NCBI GenBank assembly: GCA_021803215.1
Contig: JAJZLV010000102.1
Location: 1 to 46,824 of the forward strand
DNA length: 46,824 bases
Reading direction: 5' to 3'
From: Actinomycetes bacterium
GTDB taxonomy: Bacteria > Actinomycetota > Acidimicrobiia > Acidimicrobiales > Bog-793
Shown: positions 1 through 11,000 of the stretch, piece by piece
How positions within the stretch are numbered: position 1 is the first letter of the stretch
Layout: each line of letters begins with the position of its first letter
Notes under the pieces: generated by a model
Databases searched by the model: none
What the model was told of the DNA's origin: nothing
What the model saw: only the letters and a program-made list of their open reading frames with translations
Made by a program: the position numbers and the translations under genes

Positions 1-1
1 C

Positions 2-433
2 GTCCTGCGCGAGCGGGTGGAGGCGATGAAGGCGATCTGGAGCGAAGACGAGGCCAGCTACCACGGCGCCCACGTCCACTTCGACCGGATCTGGTCGTGG
101 CCGAAGCCGGCGCAACGCCCCCACCCGCCGGTGCTGGTCGGCGGCAACGGCCCGACCGTCACCGACCGGGTGCTGGCCTTCGGCGACGCCTGGATGCCCA
201 ACTACGCCCGCGAGGACGGCATCTTGGAGCGGGCCGCGCAGCTGCAGAACCGGGCCGAACGCCCCATAGACCTGATGGTGATGGGCGTACCGGCCGATGC
301 CGGGGTGCTGGCCCGCTTCGAGCAGGCCGGCTTCCGGCGGGCCGTCCACTGGCTGCCGTCGGCCCCCCAGGGTCCGGTCGAGGCCGCCCTCGACCGCTTC
401 GAGGCGGCGGTGGCCGAGCTCCACGGAGAGTGA
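2..433 (+). CDS. LLM-class (F420-dependent-like) flavin oxidoreductase, C-terminal part (5' truncated by window edge)
   Basis: Frame open from base 2; translation VLRERVEAMKAIWSEDEASYHGAHVHFDRIWSWPKPAQRPHPPVLVGGNG is typical of luciferase-like monooxygenase family proteins. Confidence 0.85.
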   Translation, partial: VLRERVEAMKAIWSEDEASYHGAHVHFDRIWSWPKPAQRPHPPVLVGGNGPTVTDRVLAFGDAWMPNYAREDGILERAAQLQNRAERPIDLMVMGVPADAGVLARFEQAGFRRAVHWLPSAPQGPVEAALDRFEAAVAELHGE

Positions 434-849
434 CCCCGGCCGAGGCCAAAGGCCGCTTCGCCACCGGCCGGGTGGCCCATCTGGCCACCGCCGACCGGGA
501 CGGCCGCCCCCACCTCGTGCCGCTGGTGTTCGCCGTCGACGGCGAGAGCGTGGTCAGCGCCGTGGACCACAAGGCCAAGCGCACAACGGCGCTACGGCGG
601 CTGGCCAACGTCGCCGTCAACCCGTCGGTGGCGCTGCTGGTCGACCACTACAGCGAGGACTGGGAGCAGCTGTGGTGGGTCCGGGCCGACGGCCGGGCGG
701 CGATCCTAGAAGCCGGCTCGAGCTCCGCCGAACGAGCCGTCGACCTGCTGGTGGCCCGCTACGCCCAGTACGGCCGGCAGCGGCCGGCCGGGCCGGTGCT
801 GGCCGTCACGGTGCTGCGCTGGACGGGCTGGTCGGCCAGCGCCCGCTGA
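430..849 (+). CDS. PPOX-class F420-dependent oxidoreductase (pyridoxamine 5'-phosphate oxidase-like fold)
   Basis: GTG at 430 overlaps the TGA of the upstream gene; VTPAEAKGRFATGRVAHLATADRDGRPHLVPLVFAVDGESVVSAVDHKAKRT... matches the family pattern. Confidence 0.8.
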   Translation: MTPAEAKGRFATGRVAHLATADRDGRPHLVPLVFAVDGESVVSAVDHKAKRTTALRRLANVAVNPSVALLVDHYSEDWEQLWWVRADGRAAILEAGSSSAERAVDLLVARYAQYGRQRPAGPVLAVTVLRWTGWSASAR

Positions 850-1182
850 CGCCCGCCCTGGCGGGCCGGCCACGGGTGGTGGACCTCGGGTGCAGCTTGC
901 CGGCGACCAGAGCGATCCCTCGTGCCGGCAGCTCTTTCGAGCGCGCTCGCGTAGTTGCACGAAAGCCTTCGGAGAGAGCCTCGGACCTCCTCGAATCTGC
1001 CGGGTCAATCACCGTTCCCGGCCGTCTGGAAGGACTCCAGCGCATCTTGTCAATGATCCTCAGTGCATCCGGCTGGACGCTTCTGGCTACAGGCGACAGA
1101 GCCGGAGTCGTCGTCGCGGCTCTGCAGCTTCCTCCGCTCTGCCAGCGCCGGGCGAGCTCTGCGATGAGGTCGGTGGCGCTGC

Positions 1183-1216
1183 CGCCTGATTGCCCTGGTA
1201 GGGGCGTTGTCAGGCG
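1183..1216 (-). terminator. Candidate hairpin terminator / 3' processing structure overlapping the rpsJ stop codon
   Basis: Nested inverted repeats CGCCTGA(1183-1189)/TCAGGCG(1210-1216) and GCCC(1192-1195)/GGGC(1202-1205); no clear U-tract. Confidence 0.45.
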
Positions 1217-1524
1217 GTTATCTTGATCTCGATGTCTACTCCGGCCGGCAGGTCGAGGCGCTGGAGGGAGTCGACGGTCTTCGGCGAGTGCTCGACGATG
1301 TCCACGAGACGCTTGTGGATCCGCATCTCGAAGTGCTCGCGGCTGTCCTTGTACTTGTGCGGGGACCGGATGACCGTGTAGCGGTGCTTCTCGGTCGGCA
1401 AAGGCACCGGGCCCCGGATCTTCGCCTGGGTGCGGAGCACCGTCTCGACGATCTTCTTCGTCGACTGGTCGATGATCTCGTGGTCGTAGGCCTTGAGCCT
1501 GATCCGGATCCGCTGGGCAGCCAT
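1210..1524 (-). CDS. rpsJ: 30S ribosomal protein S10
   Basis: 104 aa, [56 protein letters not shown]... Confidence 0.98.
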   Translation of the reverse strand: MAAQRIRIRLKAYDHEIIDQSTKKIVETVLRTQAKIRGPVPLPTEKHRYTVIRSPHKYKDSREHFEMRIHKRLVDIVEHSPKTVDSLQRLDLPAGVDIEIKITA

Positions 1525-1542
1525 CTGCTCGCCTGCCCTCTC

Positions 1543-2730
1543 CTACTTGATGATCTTCGTGACCCGGCCGGCGCCGACGGTGCGGCCACCTTCCCGGATG
1601 GCGAAACGGAGACCCTCGTCCATGGCGATCGGCTTTTGCAGCTCGACGGTCATCGTCGTGTTGTCGCCCGGCATGACCATCTCGGTGCCCTCGGCCAGCT
1701 GGATCGTCCCGGTGACGTCGGTCGTCCGGAAGTAGAACTGCGGGCGGTAGTTGGAGAAGAACGGCTTGTGGCGGCCACCTTCCTCCTTGGTGAGCACGTA
1801 GACGTTCGCCTCGAAGTTCGTGTGGGGCGTGATGGAGCCCGGCTTGCAGAGCACCTGACCCCGCTCGACGTCCTCCTTCTTCGTCCCACGGAGCAGCGCG
1901 CCGATGTTGTCGCCGGCCTGGGCCTGGTCGAGGAGCTTGCGGAACATCTCGACGCCGGTGCAGACCGTCTTCTGGGTCGGGCGGAGGCCGACGACCTCGA
2001 CATCGTCGCCCACCTTCAAGACGCCCTGCTCCACCCGGCCGGTCACGACGGTGCCACGCCCGGTGATGGTCATGACGTCCTCGACCGACATGAGGAAGGG
2101 CTTGTCGATCTCACGGACCGGCTCGGGGATGTAGTCGTCCACGGCCTCCATGAGGTTGAGGATGCCCTGAGCGGCCTCCGCGTCGCCCTCGAGCGCCTTG
2201 AGGGCGCTCACCCGGACGACCGGGGTGTCGTCGCCGGGGAACTCGTACTCGTTCAGGAGCTCACGGACCTCCAGCTCGACCAGGTCGAGCAGCTCCTCGT
2301 CGTCGACCATGTCGGCCTTGTTGAGGGCCACCACTATCGAGGGGACGCCCACCTGGCGGGCGAGCAGCACGTGCTCGCGAGTCTGAGGCATCGGGCCGTC
2401 GGCGGCCGAGACGACGAGGATGGCCCCGTCGACCTGGGCGGCGCCGGTGATCATGTTCTTGATGTAGTCGGCGTGGCCAGGCATGTCGACGTGGGCGTAG
2501 TGACGCTTGTCCGTCTCGTACTCCACGTGGGCGATCGAGATGGTTATGCCACGGGCCTTCTCCTCGGGGGCCTTGTCGATCTCGTCGAAGGCCGTGAAGG
2601 CGACGTTCGGGTTGTGGTCGTGAAGGACCTTGGTTATGGCCGCAGTCAGCGTCGTCTTCCCGTGGTCGATGTGACCCATCGTGCCGATGTTGATATGCGG
2701 CTTGGTCCGCTCGAACTTCTGCTTGGCCAT
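1543..2730 (-). CDS. tuf: Elongation factor Tu
   Basis: 395 aa, [36 protein letters not shown]... with GTPase motifs. Confidence 0.99.
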   Translation of the reverse strand: MAKQKFERTKPHINIGTMGHIDHGKTTLTAAITKVLHDHNPNVAFTAFDEIDKAPEEKARGITISIAHVEYETDKRHYAHVDMPGHADYIKNMITGAAQVDGAILVVSAADGPMPQTREHVLLARQVGVPSIVVALNKADMVDDEELLDLVELEVRELLNEYEFPGDDTPVVRVSALKALEGDAEAAQGILNLMEAVDDYIPEPVREIDKPFLMSVEDVMTITGRGTVVTGRVEQGVLKVGDDVEVVGLRPTQKTVCTGVEMFRKLLDQAQAGDNIGALLRGTKKEDVERGQVLCKPGSITPHTNFEANVYVLTKEEGGRHKPFFSNYRPQFYFRTTDVTGTIQLAEGTEMVMPGDNTTMTVELQKPIAMDEGLRFAIREGGRTVGAGRVTKIIK

Positions 2731-2835
2731 TGGTGCCGACCGCTCCGTTTGGTGTCCGGGCGACGCCCCCTTGGCGTCGCGTCGTAGTTGCTTCTGGTCT
2801 TGTTGATCACTTCGCCGACGAGGTCGCCGGCTTGG

Positions 2836-4926
2836 TCACTCGCCGGTGACCCGGGCGACGATCTCCCGAGACACCGACTCAGGGACTTCTTGGTACGAGT
2901 CGAACTGCATCGTGTACGTGGCGCGACCCTGAGTGCGCGAACGCAGGTCAGTAGCGTAGCCGAACATATCCGACAGCGGGACCTGCGCCGACACGACGTG
3001 TGACGAGCCTCTCTGCTCCATGCCCTCGACCCGGCCGCGACGGGAGGAGAGGTCGCCGATGACGTCGCCCAGGTAGTCGTCGGGCGTCACCACCTCGACC
3101 GCCATGATCGGCTCGAGCAGCACGGGGCGGGCGGCCCGGCAGGCCTTCTTGAAGGCGAGCGAGCCGGCGATCTTGAAGGCCATCTCGGAGGAGTCGACGT
3201 CGTGATAGGAGCCGTAGGTGAGGGTCACCCGCAGGTCGACGACCGGGAAGCCGGCGAGCACACCGGAGTTCATGGCCTCCTGGATTCCCGCGTCGACCGA
3301 CGGGATGTACTCCTTCGGGATGACCCCGCCGGTGATCTTGTCGACGAACTCGTAGCCGCCGCCCGGCCCGGTCGGCTCGAGGTCGATGACGACGTGGCCG
3401 TACTGGCCCCGGCCGCCGGTCTGGCGGACGTAGCGCTCCTCGATCTTGGTGACGGCGTCTCTCACCGTCTCGCGGTAGGCGACCTGGGGCTTTCCGACAT
3501 GGGCGTCGACCTTGAACTCTCTGAGCATCCGGTCGACCAGCACCTCGAGGTGGAGCTCGCCCATGCCGGAGATGACCGTCTGGCCGGTCTCCTCGTCGGT
3601 GCGGACCCGGAAGGTCGGGTCCTCCTCGCTCAGGGCGTGCAGCGCCTTGCCGAGCTTGTCCTGGTCGGCCTTGGTCTTCGGCTCGACGGCGACGTGGATG
3701 ACCGGGTCGGGGAACTCGAGCGTCTCGAGGAGGATCTTGTGGCTCGGGTCGCAGAGGGTGTCGCCCGTCGTGGTCGACTTGAGGCCCACCACAGCCACGA
3801 TGTCGCCGGTGTGGATGTGGTCCTTGTCCTCCCGGTGGTTGGCGTGCATCTGGAGGATGCGCCCGATCCGCTCGGTGCGGTCCTTGGTCGAGTTGAGCAC
3901 CGTGGTGCCCTTCTCGAGGGTGCCCGAGTAGACCCGCAGGTAGGTGAGCTTGCCGACGAAGGGGTCGGACATGATCTTGAAGGCGAGGGCCGAGAAGGGC
4001 TCGTCGTCACGGGCCTCCCGGATGATCGGCTCGCCGCTCTTCACGTCGGTACCGGTCGTCGGCGGCACGTCGAGCGGGCTCGGCAGGTACTCGACGACGG
4101 CGTCCAGCATCGGCTGGACGCCTTTGTTCTTGAAGGCCGAGCCGCAAAGGACCGGGACGGCCACGCTCGCGATGGTCGCCTTGCGAAGGGCGCTCTTCAG
4201 GTCGTCGGCGGTGATCTCCTCCTCGCCGACGTACTTCTCCATGATCGTGTCGTCGAAGTTCGACAGGACGTCGATCAGGTCGTGGCGGGCCGCCTCGGCG
4301 GCGGGCTGGAGCTCGGCCGGGATCTCCTCCTCGGACCACTTCTCGCCCATGCCCTCTTCCCAGATGAGGGCCTTCATCGCCGTGAGGTCGATGACGCCGG
4401 CGAAGTCGCCCTCGGCGCCGATCGGCAGCTGGACGACGGCCGGCAGGGCCTCGAGGCGGTCCTTGATCATCTCGACCGTGCGCTCGAAGTTGGCGCCCAC
4501 CCGGTCCATCTTGTTGATGAAGCAGATGCGCGGGACGTGGTACTTGTTCGCCTGGCGCCAGACGGTCTCGGTCTGGGGCTCGACGCCGGCGACGGCGTCG
4601 AAGACGGCGACGGCGCCGTCGAGGACCCGCAGCGAGCGCTCCACCTCGACGGTGAAGTCGACGTGACCGGGGGTGTCGATGATGTTGATCCAGTTGTCCC
4701 GCCAGTTGCAGGTCGTGGCGGCGGAGGTGATGGTGATCCCCCGCTCCTGCTCCTGGACCATCCAGTCCATGGTGGCGGCGCCCTCGTGGACCTCGCCGAT
4801 CTTGTAGTTGCGGCCCGTGTAGTACAAGATCCGCTCGGTCGTCGTCGTCTTGCCGGCGTCGATGTGGGCCATGATCCCGATGTTGCGGGTCCTGGCTAGG
4901 GGGAACTCACGGAGTGGGGGGGACAT
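2836..4926 (-). CDS. fusA: Elongation factor G
   Basis: EF-G motifs ([31 protein letters not shown]). Start chosen at [21 protein letters not shown]; the ORF track extends to 5007. Confidence 0.97.
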   Translation of the reverse strand: MSPPLREFPLARTRNIGIMAHIDAGKTTTTERILYYTGRNYKIGEVHEGAATMDWMVQEQERGITITSAATTCNWRDNWINIIDTPGHVDFTVEVERSLRVLDGAVAVFDAVAGVEPQTETVWRQANKYHVPRICFINKMDRVGANFERTVEMIKDRLEALPAVVQLPIGAEGDFAGVIDLTAMKALIWEEGMGEKWSEEEIPAELQPAAEAARHDLIDVLSNFDDTIMEKYVGEEEITADDLKSALRKATIASVAVPVLCGSAFKNKGVQPMLDAVVEYLPSPLDVPPTTGTDVKSGEPIIREARDDEPFSALAFKIMSDPFVGKLTYLRVYSGTLEKGTTVLNSTKDRTERIGRILQMHANHREDKDHIHTGDIVAVVGLKSTTTGDTLCDPSHKILLETLEFPDPVIHVAVEPKTKADQDKLGKALHALSEEDPTFRVRTDEETGQTVISGMGELHLEVLVDRMLREFKVDAHVGKPQVAYRETVRDAVTKIEERYVRQTGGRGQYGHVVIDLEPTGPGGGYEFVDKITGGVIPKEYIPSVDAGIQEAMNSGVLAGFPVVDLRVTLTYGSYHDVDSSEMAFKIAGSLAFKKACRAARPVLLEPIMAVEVVTPDDYLGDVIGDLSSRRGRVEGMEQRGSSHVVSAQVPLSDMFGYATDLRSRTQGRATYTMQFDSYQEVPESVSREIVARVTGE

Positions 4927-5079
4927 TGGGCAGCTCTTCTTCGGGTTTCTTCTCTGTCTTGTGGACGGCGCTGTCTTCTGGACGGCTCTCGGCAGCGGGC
5001 CGGCCAAGTGTCCAGAGCGCCGAGAGCTCTCTCGACCGGCTGGGTGGCCGGCCGGACCGGGGGGCCGGCCCGGCCCCGC

Positions 5080-5550
5080 TCACCAGCGGTAGTGGGCGAA
5101 CGCCTTGTTCGACTCGGCCATCTTGTGCATGTCCTCGCGGCGCTTCACGGCGGCGCCGAGACCGTTCGAAGCATCGAGGATCTCGTTCGCGAGACGTTGG
5201 GCCATCGTGCGCTCACGGCGCTGGCGGGAGTAGGTGACGAGCCAGCGGATCGAGAGGGTGGTCGCCCGGCGGGGCCGGACGTCGACCGGCACCTGGTAGG
5301 TGGCCCCACCAACTCTACGGCTCTTGACCTCGAGCTCCGGCCGGGTGTTGTCGAGGGCCCGCTTCAAGGTGGCGATCGGCTCGGAGCCGGTCTTCTCGGC
5401 CACGATGCCGAGCGCCTCGTAGACGATCCGCTCGGCGAGCGAGCGCTTGCCCCGCGAGAGGATCTTGTTCACCAGCTGGGTCACGATGACCGAGCGGTAG
5501 ACAGGGTCCGGGACGAGCTCCCTGCGGGCCGGGGGGCCGTTGCGGGGCAC
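5080..5550 (-). CDS. rpsG: 30S ribosomal protein S7
   Basis: [47 protein letters not shown]... GTG start at 5550, directly after the rpsL stop. Confidence 0.96.
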   Translation of the reverse strand: MPRNGPPARRELVPDPVYRSVIVTQLVNKILSRGKRSLAERIVYEALGIVAEKTGSEPIATLKRALDNTRPELEVKSRRVGGATYQVPVDVRPRRATTLSIRWLVTYSRQRRERTMAQRLANEILDASNGLGAAVKRREDMHKMAESNKAFAHYRW

Positions 5551-5551
5551 G

Positions 5552-5923
<372 letters not shown>

Positions 5924-6028
5924 GCGCTACCTCTCGAGACGTACTTCGCTTAGAGCCGCCGGCGCCAAAAGCCGCGCCAATGCAGCCTGACAACTATACC
6001 AGGGCGAAATCGCCTCGCCACCAGGCGT

Positions 6029-6604
6029 TCAGCCGGTCCGGACGTTCAGCTCGCCCATCAGACCGCCGACCCGCAGGCGAAGGCGCGGCACCCCGGGGCG
6101 GGGCTGGACCGGCTTCACCTCGAGCCGCCGGCTCCCCATGACGACGAGCCCGGTCACCTCTACCTCGACCCCCTCGGGGACGATGACCTCCTGCTTTCCC
6201 ATGAGGAGGAAGATCGAGATCTCGATCTCGTTCCCCTCGATGACGGCCTGGCCGAGGTCCAAGAGGGTCTCGCCCATCACTGTCACCACCTTCGCCCGGG
6301 AAGGAAGCCGCCAGTGGCCGCGGCGCGTGGTCTCGCCCATGACCGAGACGATCCAGCTCGATGGCTCTCTCTTCTTCTCCGGCGCCGGGCGGGCCGGGCC
6401 GGCCGCCGGCTCGGGCAGGTCGGCCAGGAGCGGGCCGAGCTCGCCTCTCGCCCTGGCGCTGTAGGCGGCCTCGATCCGGGCTCCGAGCTCCTCGAGGGTC
6501 AGCCGCCCCTCGGCGCAGGCGAGGCTCAGCCGCTCGACCACCTGCTCGCGCTCGCCGTCGGAGGCCCTCAGGTGCTCGAGGCCCTCCCCCTCCTCGCCAG
6601 CCAT
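6029..6604 (-). CDS. DUF1707 (SHOCT-like) N-terminus plus LiaF/cell-wall-active-antibiotic-response-like C-terminus
   Basis: LRASDGEREQVVERLSLACAEGRLTLEELGARIEAAYSARARGEL (DUF1707 pattern) followed by the beta-rich MGKQEVIVPEGVEVEVTGLVVMGSRR. Confidence 0.8.
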   Translation of the reverse strand: MAGEEGEGLEHLRASDGEREQVVERLSLACAEGRLTLEELGARIEAAYSARARGELGPLLADLPEPAAGPARPAPEKKREPSSWIVSVMGETTRRGHWRLPSRAKVVTVMGETLLDLGQAVIEGNEIEISIFLLMGKQEVIVPEGVEVEVTGLVVMGSRRLEVKPVQPRPGVPRLRLRVGGLMGELNVRTG

Positions 6605-6713
6605 CGACCGCAGGCTAGCGGTTGGCCCGGCCCGCCTTGAGGAAGGCCGGCTCGACCCCAGGGCCCCTGCCAGGCGGTGTGCACGCGCCTGGCGCGCGGC
6701 CGATACTTGGCGG

Positions 6714-8015
6714 GTGCAATCGAGAAGCCATGCGCGCCGCCGGACGCCCTCGTTCGCCCCCGGCCGCTACAGCACCCTTTACGGGCGGACGCCCAAGAGG
6801 CGCTTTCGCCGGTTGGTGAACGTCTTTCTCCCGCTCCTGCTCATCTGCTTCGCCCTCAGCATCCTCGTCGGCACCCTCTTGGAGGCCAGCCCGCCGATAA
6901 AGCTGACCAGCCTCATTACGGGCCGGGTCGACGCCGCCGGCAAGGCCGTCTCCCCGCCCTGGCCCCCTTCCGGCGAGGCCGCCCTCGCCTCGAGCACCGG
7001 CCAGCTCATCGGCACTCACGGCCCGACCCGCTCGGTGCCGATCGGCTCGCTGGCAAAGATCATGACCGCCTACCTCGTTTTGAAGAAGTACCCGCTCGCA
7101 AAGGGGCAGGCGGGCTTCACGATGACGGTGACGGCCTCGGACTTCGCCTCGATGGCCCAAAGAGAGGCAGAGGGACAGTCGATGATCGGCGTCTACCAGG
7201 GAGAGACCCTCACCGAGCGCCAGGCCCTCGAGGCCATGCTGATCCCCTCGGCCGACAACATCGCCGCCTTCCTGGCCGCCTACGTCGGGCCGAGCGTGCG
7301 GGCCTTCGTCGCCAAGATGAACGCCACGGCCCGAGCGCTCGGGCTCGACCACACCCACTTCACCGACGCCAGCGGCTACGCCCCGGGCAGCCGCTCCAAC
7401 TCGACCGACCTCATAAAGCTCGGCCGGATCGCCATGGAGAACCCGACCTTCGCCCAGATAGTCGGCACCTACACCGTCTACCTCCCCAACGGGGTGCCGG
7501 GCGCCAAGCCGATCAAGTTCACCAACTACAACGGCCTCGTCGGCTCCTACGGCTTCACCGGGATCAAGACCGGCTCGACCCCCCAGGCCGGCCAGGCCCT
7601 GTTGTTCTCGGTCCACCGGAAGGTGAAGGGCCGGGAGGTCTCCCTCCTCGGAGACGTCCTCGAGCAGCACGGCCCGGGGATCGTCGGCGGCGCCCTCAGC
7701 TCGGCCCTCAGCCTGGTCGACGGCTACTACTCCCGGCTCGGCTGGCGGACCGCCCTGCCGGCCGGAACCGTCGTCGCCCGCCTCAGCCGGGCCGGCCGGA
7801 CGGTGTTCATGACGCTCAGGTCTCCCCTCCGGGTCTTGAGCCTGCCGGGCGCCAAGGTCGCCATCTCGGTGCGCTTCGACACGAAGAACCCCGGCAAGGG
7901 CGAGAGCGCCATCGTGCGAGGCGAGACGCCCGGCTCGCCTCTCGCCAGAGCCGTCGGACGGGCCAAGGCGCTGCCCGGCCCGGGCTTTTTCTGGAAGCTC
8001 GAGCACTTCTTCTGA
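6714..8015 (+). CDS. D-alanyl-D-alanine carboxypeptidase (peptidase S11 / PBP5-like), N-terminal TM anchor
   Basis: SLAKIM (SxxK), SADN (SxN) and KTGS motifs in order; hydrophobic N-terminal segment. Confidence 0.88.
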   Translation: MQSRSHARRRTPSFAPGRYSTLYGRTPKRRFRRLVNVFLPLLLICFALSILVGTLLEASPPIKLTSLITGRVDAAGKAVSPPWPPSGEAALASSTGQLIGTHGPTRSVPIGSLAKIMTAYLVLKKYPLAKGQAGFTMTVTASDFASMAQREAEGQSMIGVYQGETLTERQALEAMLIPSADNIAAFLAAYVGPSVRAFVAKMNATARALGLDHTHFTDASGYAPGSRSNSTDLIKLGRIAMENPTFAQIVGTYTVYLPNGVPGAKPIKFTNYNGLVGSYGFTGIKTGSTPQAGQALLFSVHRKVKGREVSLLGDVLEQHGPGIVGGALSSALSLVDGYYSRLGWRTALPAGTVVARLSRAGRTVFMTLRSPLRVLSLPGAKVAISVRFDTKNPGKGESAIVRGETPGSPLARAVGRAKALPGPGFFWKLEHFF

Positions 8016-8096
8016 TCGGCCGGCGCCAGCCCTGAGGGTACCGGCGACTCGAGGGCGATCGACCGCCTAGCCTGGTGGATCTCGGGAGGGGGGGAG

Positions 8097-11000
8097 ATGA
8101 TCTGCAGCCGCTGTGGGGGCAGGACACCGGAGGGGAAGCGCTTTTGCAAGGACTGCGGGGCGCCCCTCGGGACCCGCTGTCCCGGCTGCGGCGCCGAGAC
8201 CATCCCGGCCAGCCGTTTCTGCGCCGACTGCGGCACCCCGCTCGAGGAGGCCGCCGCCCCGGGCTCCGCGCCGAGCGAGAGCCGGACCGAGCCGGCGCCG
8301 GCGGCCGGTCTCAAGGCAGAGATGCGCCACGTCTCGGTCCTCTTCTGCGACCTGGTGGACTTCACGCCGCTTTCTGAGTCGCGAGACCCGGCCGACATGC
8401 GGGAGTTCCTCTCGGGCTACTTCGAGATGGCCCGCTCGGTCGTCGGCCGCTACGGCGGGGTGATCGAGAAGTTCATCGGGGACGCCGTCATGGCCGTCTG
8501 GGGCGTGCCGGTCGCCAACGAGGACGACGCCGAGAGGGCCGTGCGAGCCGGCCTCGAGCTGCTCGACGGCATCGCCGAGTACGGCGAGAGCCTCGGGACG
8601 GCCCTGCAGGGCCGGGTCGGCATCGTGACCGGCCGGGCGGCCACCGCCGCCAGCCAGTCGGAGGGCCTCGTCGTCGGCGACCGGGTGAACACGGCGGCCC
8701 GCATCCAGTCGGTCGCCCCTGCGGGCTCCTGCTACGTCGACGAGACCACTCGGTCCGCCACCTCGGCCGCCATCGCCTACGAGGACGCCGGCAGCCACCA
8801 GTTGAAGGGAAAGGCCGAGCCGGCCCACCTCTACCGGGCGCTCAGGGTCGAGGCGGCGATCGCCGGCTCGCAGCGCCCGAGCGTCATAGAGGCTCCCTTC
8901 ACCGGCCGGGAGTACGAGCTGCGGCTGTTGAAAGAGCTGCTGCACGCCTCGATCGAGCGCTCCTCCGCCCGGCTGGCCCTCGTGTCGGGCGTGGCCGGCA
9001 TCGGCAAGAGCCGCCTCGCCTGGGAGCTGTTCAAGTACGTCGACGGCATCGCCCAGGAGCTCTTGTGGCACACGGGGCACTGCCTCTCCTACGGAGACGG
9101 CGTCAGCTACCGGGCGCTCTCGGAGATGGTGCGGGCCCGCCTCCAGATCGGCGAGGAGGACTCGCACGAGGTGGCGGCCGAGCGGCTGAAGACCGGCCTC
9201 GAGCGCTGGATCCAGTCTCCAGAGGACCGGGAGTTCATCGCTCCTCGCCTCGCCCAGCTGCTCGGGATACCGACCGATCACAACCTGATGCGCCAGGAGC
9301 TCTTCGCCGGCTGGCGGCTCTTTTTCGAGCGCCTCGCCGAGCACCTCCCGGTCGTAATGGTCCTCGAGGACCTGCAGTGGGCCGATCCCGGCCTGGTCGA
9401 GTTCCTCGACCAGCTGCTCGACTGGTCGGCCGATCACGCCATCTTCCTGCTCGTGCTCACCCGGCCGGAAGGGATCGACCGGGCGGCCTCGATGCTCTCT
9501 CGCCGCAACACGACGAACCTCTCGCTCGACCCGCTCCCAGACGAGGTGGTCGCAAGGCTGCTCGACAGCCTGGTCGAGAACCTGCCGGCCGACGCCCGGG
9601 CCCGCATAGTCGAGCGGGCCGAGGGGATCCCGCTCTATGCGCTCGAGACGATCCGAGCCCTCATCGACCGCGGGGCCATCGCCCGGGGAGAGGCCGGCCT
9701 CCGGGTGACCGACGAGATCGGCACCCTCGACGTCCCGCCCGAGCTGACGGCTCTCATCTCCTCGCGCCTCGACACCTTGGCACCAAAAGAAAGGCAGCTC
9801 GTGAAGGAGTGCGCCGTCCTCGGCGACGCCTTCCCCCGCCATGCCGTCGAGGCGGTGAGCGACCTCGAGGCCTCCGAGATAGACAGCCTCCTCGCCACCT
9901 TGGTCCGCCGGGAGGTGCTCACGGTCCGGGCCGACAAGCTCTCACCCGAGCGGGGCCAGTACGCCTTCACCCAGTCTCTCATCCGCCAGGTCGCCTACGA
10001 GATGCTCACGACCGCCGAGCGCAAGGCGAGGCACCTCCGCACGGCCCAGCACCTCGAGCAGTCCTTCGCCTCCGAGGGGATCGAGGCCGCCGAGGTCATC
10101 GCCTCCCACCTGCACGACGCCTACCTGGCGGCCGGGAGCGACCCCGACGCCGAGGAGATCCGCCGGCGGGCCGAGCGGGCGGCGGTGGCGGCCGCCGAGC
10201 GGGCCGGCAAGGTCGGCGCCAACGAGCGGGCGGCGGCCGCCTACCTGCGGGCGGCCGACCTGGCGGCTGTGGACAAGGACCGGGGCGAGCATCTCGTGAA
10301 GGCCGCCCGCATGTCGAACGAGATGGAGGACCACGCCGCCACCATCGCCCACGCCAATCGCGCCCGCCAGCTCTTCGAGGCGATCGGCGAGAAGCCCGGG
10401 ATCGCCGCCGCCGAGCTGGCGAGGGCGCTCGGCGTCTACTTCTCGGGCAGCTTCGAGGAGGCCAGCCAGATAATCCGGGCCGCCATCGACCTGACAGAGA
10501 GCGTCGAGCTGGACCCCCTCCTCGAGGCCGAGCTGTACACCTACCACGGCGCCGCCTGCGCCTTCACCGGGCGCTACGAGGAGAGCCGCCAGGCGCTCGA
10601 CAGGGCTCTCCTGCTCGCCCAGCAGCACGAGCTCGAAGAGGAGCTCGTGATAGCGCTCAACTTCCGCTCCATGGTGCTGCGGGCCGAGGGCCGCCACACA
10701 GAGGCGCGCCTCTACCTCGAAGCAAGCGTCGCCGCCGTCGAGGAGGGAAGCCGCCTCGGGGCGATCCTGGAGAACAACCTCGGCTGGAGCTATGCCGGGC
10801 GGGACCTGCCGGCCGCCGAGGAGCACCTGAGGAAGGCGCTCGCCATCGCCCGGCGGCGTGGCTCGCGCATGGCCGAGGCGGCTTCGGCGGACAGCCTCAT
10901 CTCGGTGCTGATGGCCAAGGGCAGCTTCGCCGAGGCGGCCGCCCTCATAGACGAGGTGATCGACGTCGCCCCGCAAGGGCGCTTCGGGAACTGGACCAAG

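Noticed and set aside
850-1209. ORFs 890-1189 and 806-1045 downstream of the PPOX gene
   Set aside because: Arg/Ser/Pro-rich with no recognisable family; likely non-coding.
1207-4899. Long plus-strand ORFs (526 aa and 565 aa) opposite rpsJ/tuf and fusA
   Set aside because: Antisense of highly conserved genes; biased composition only.
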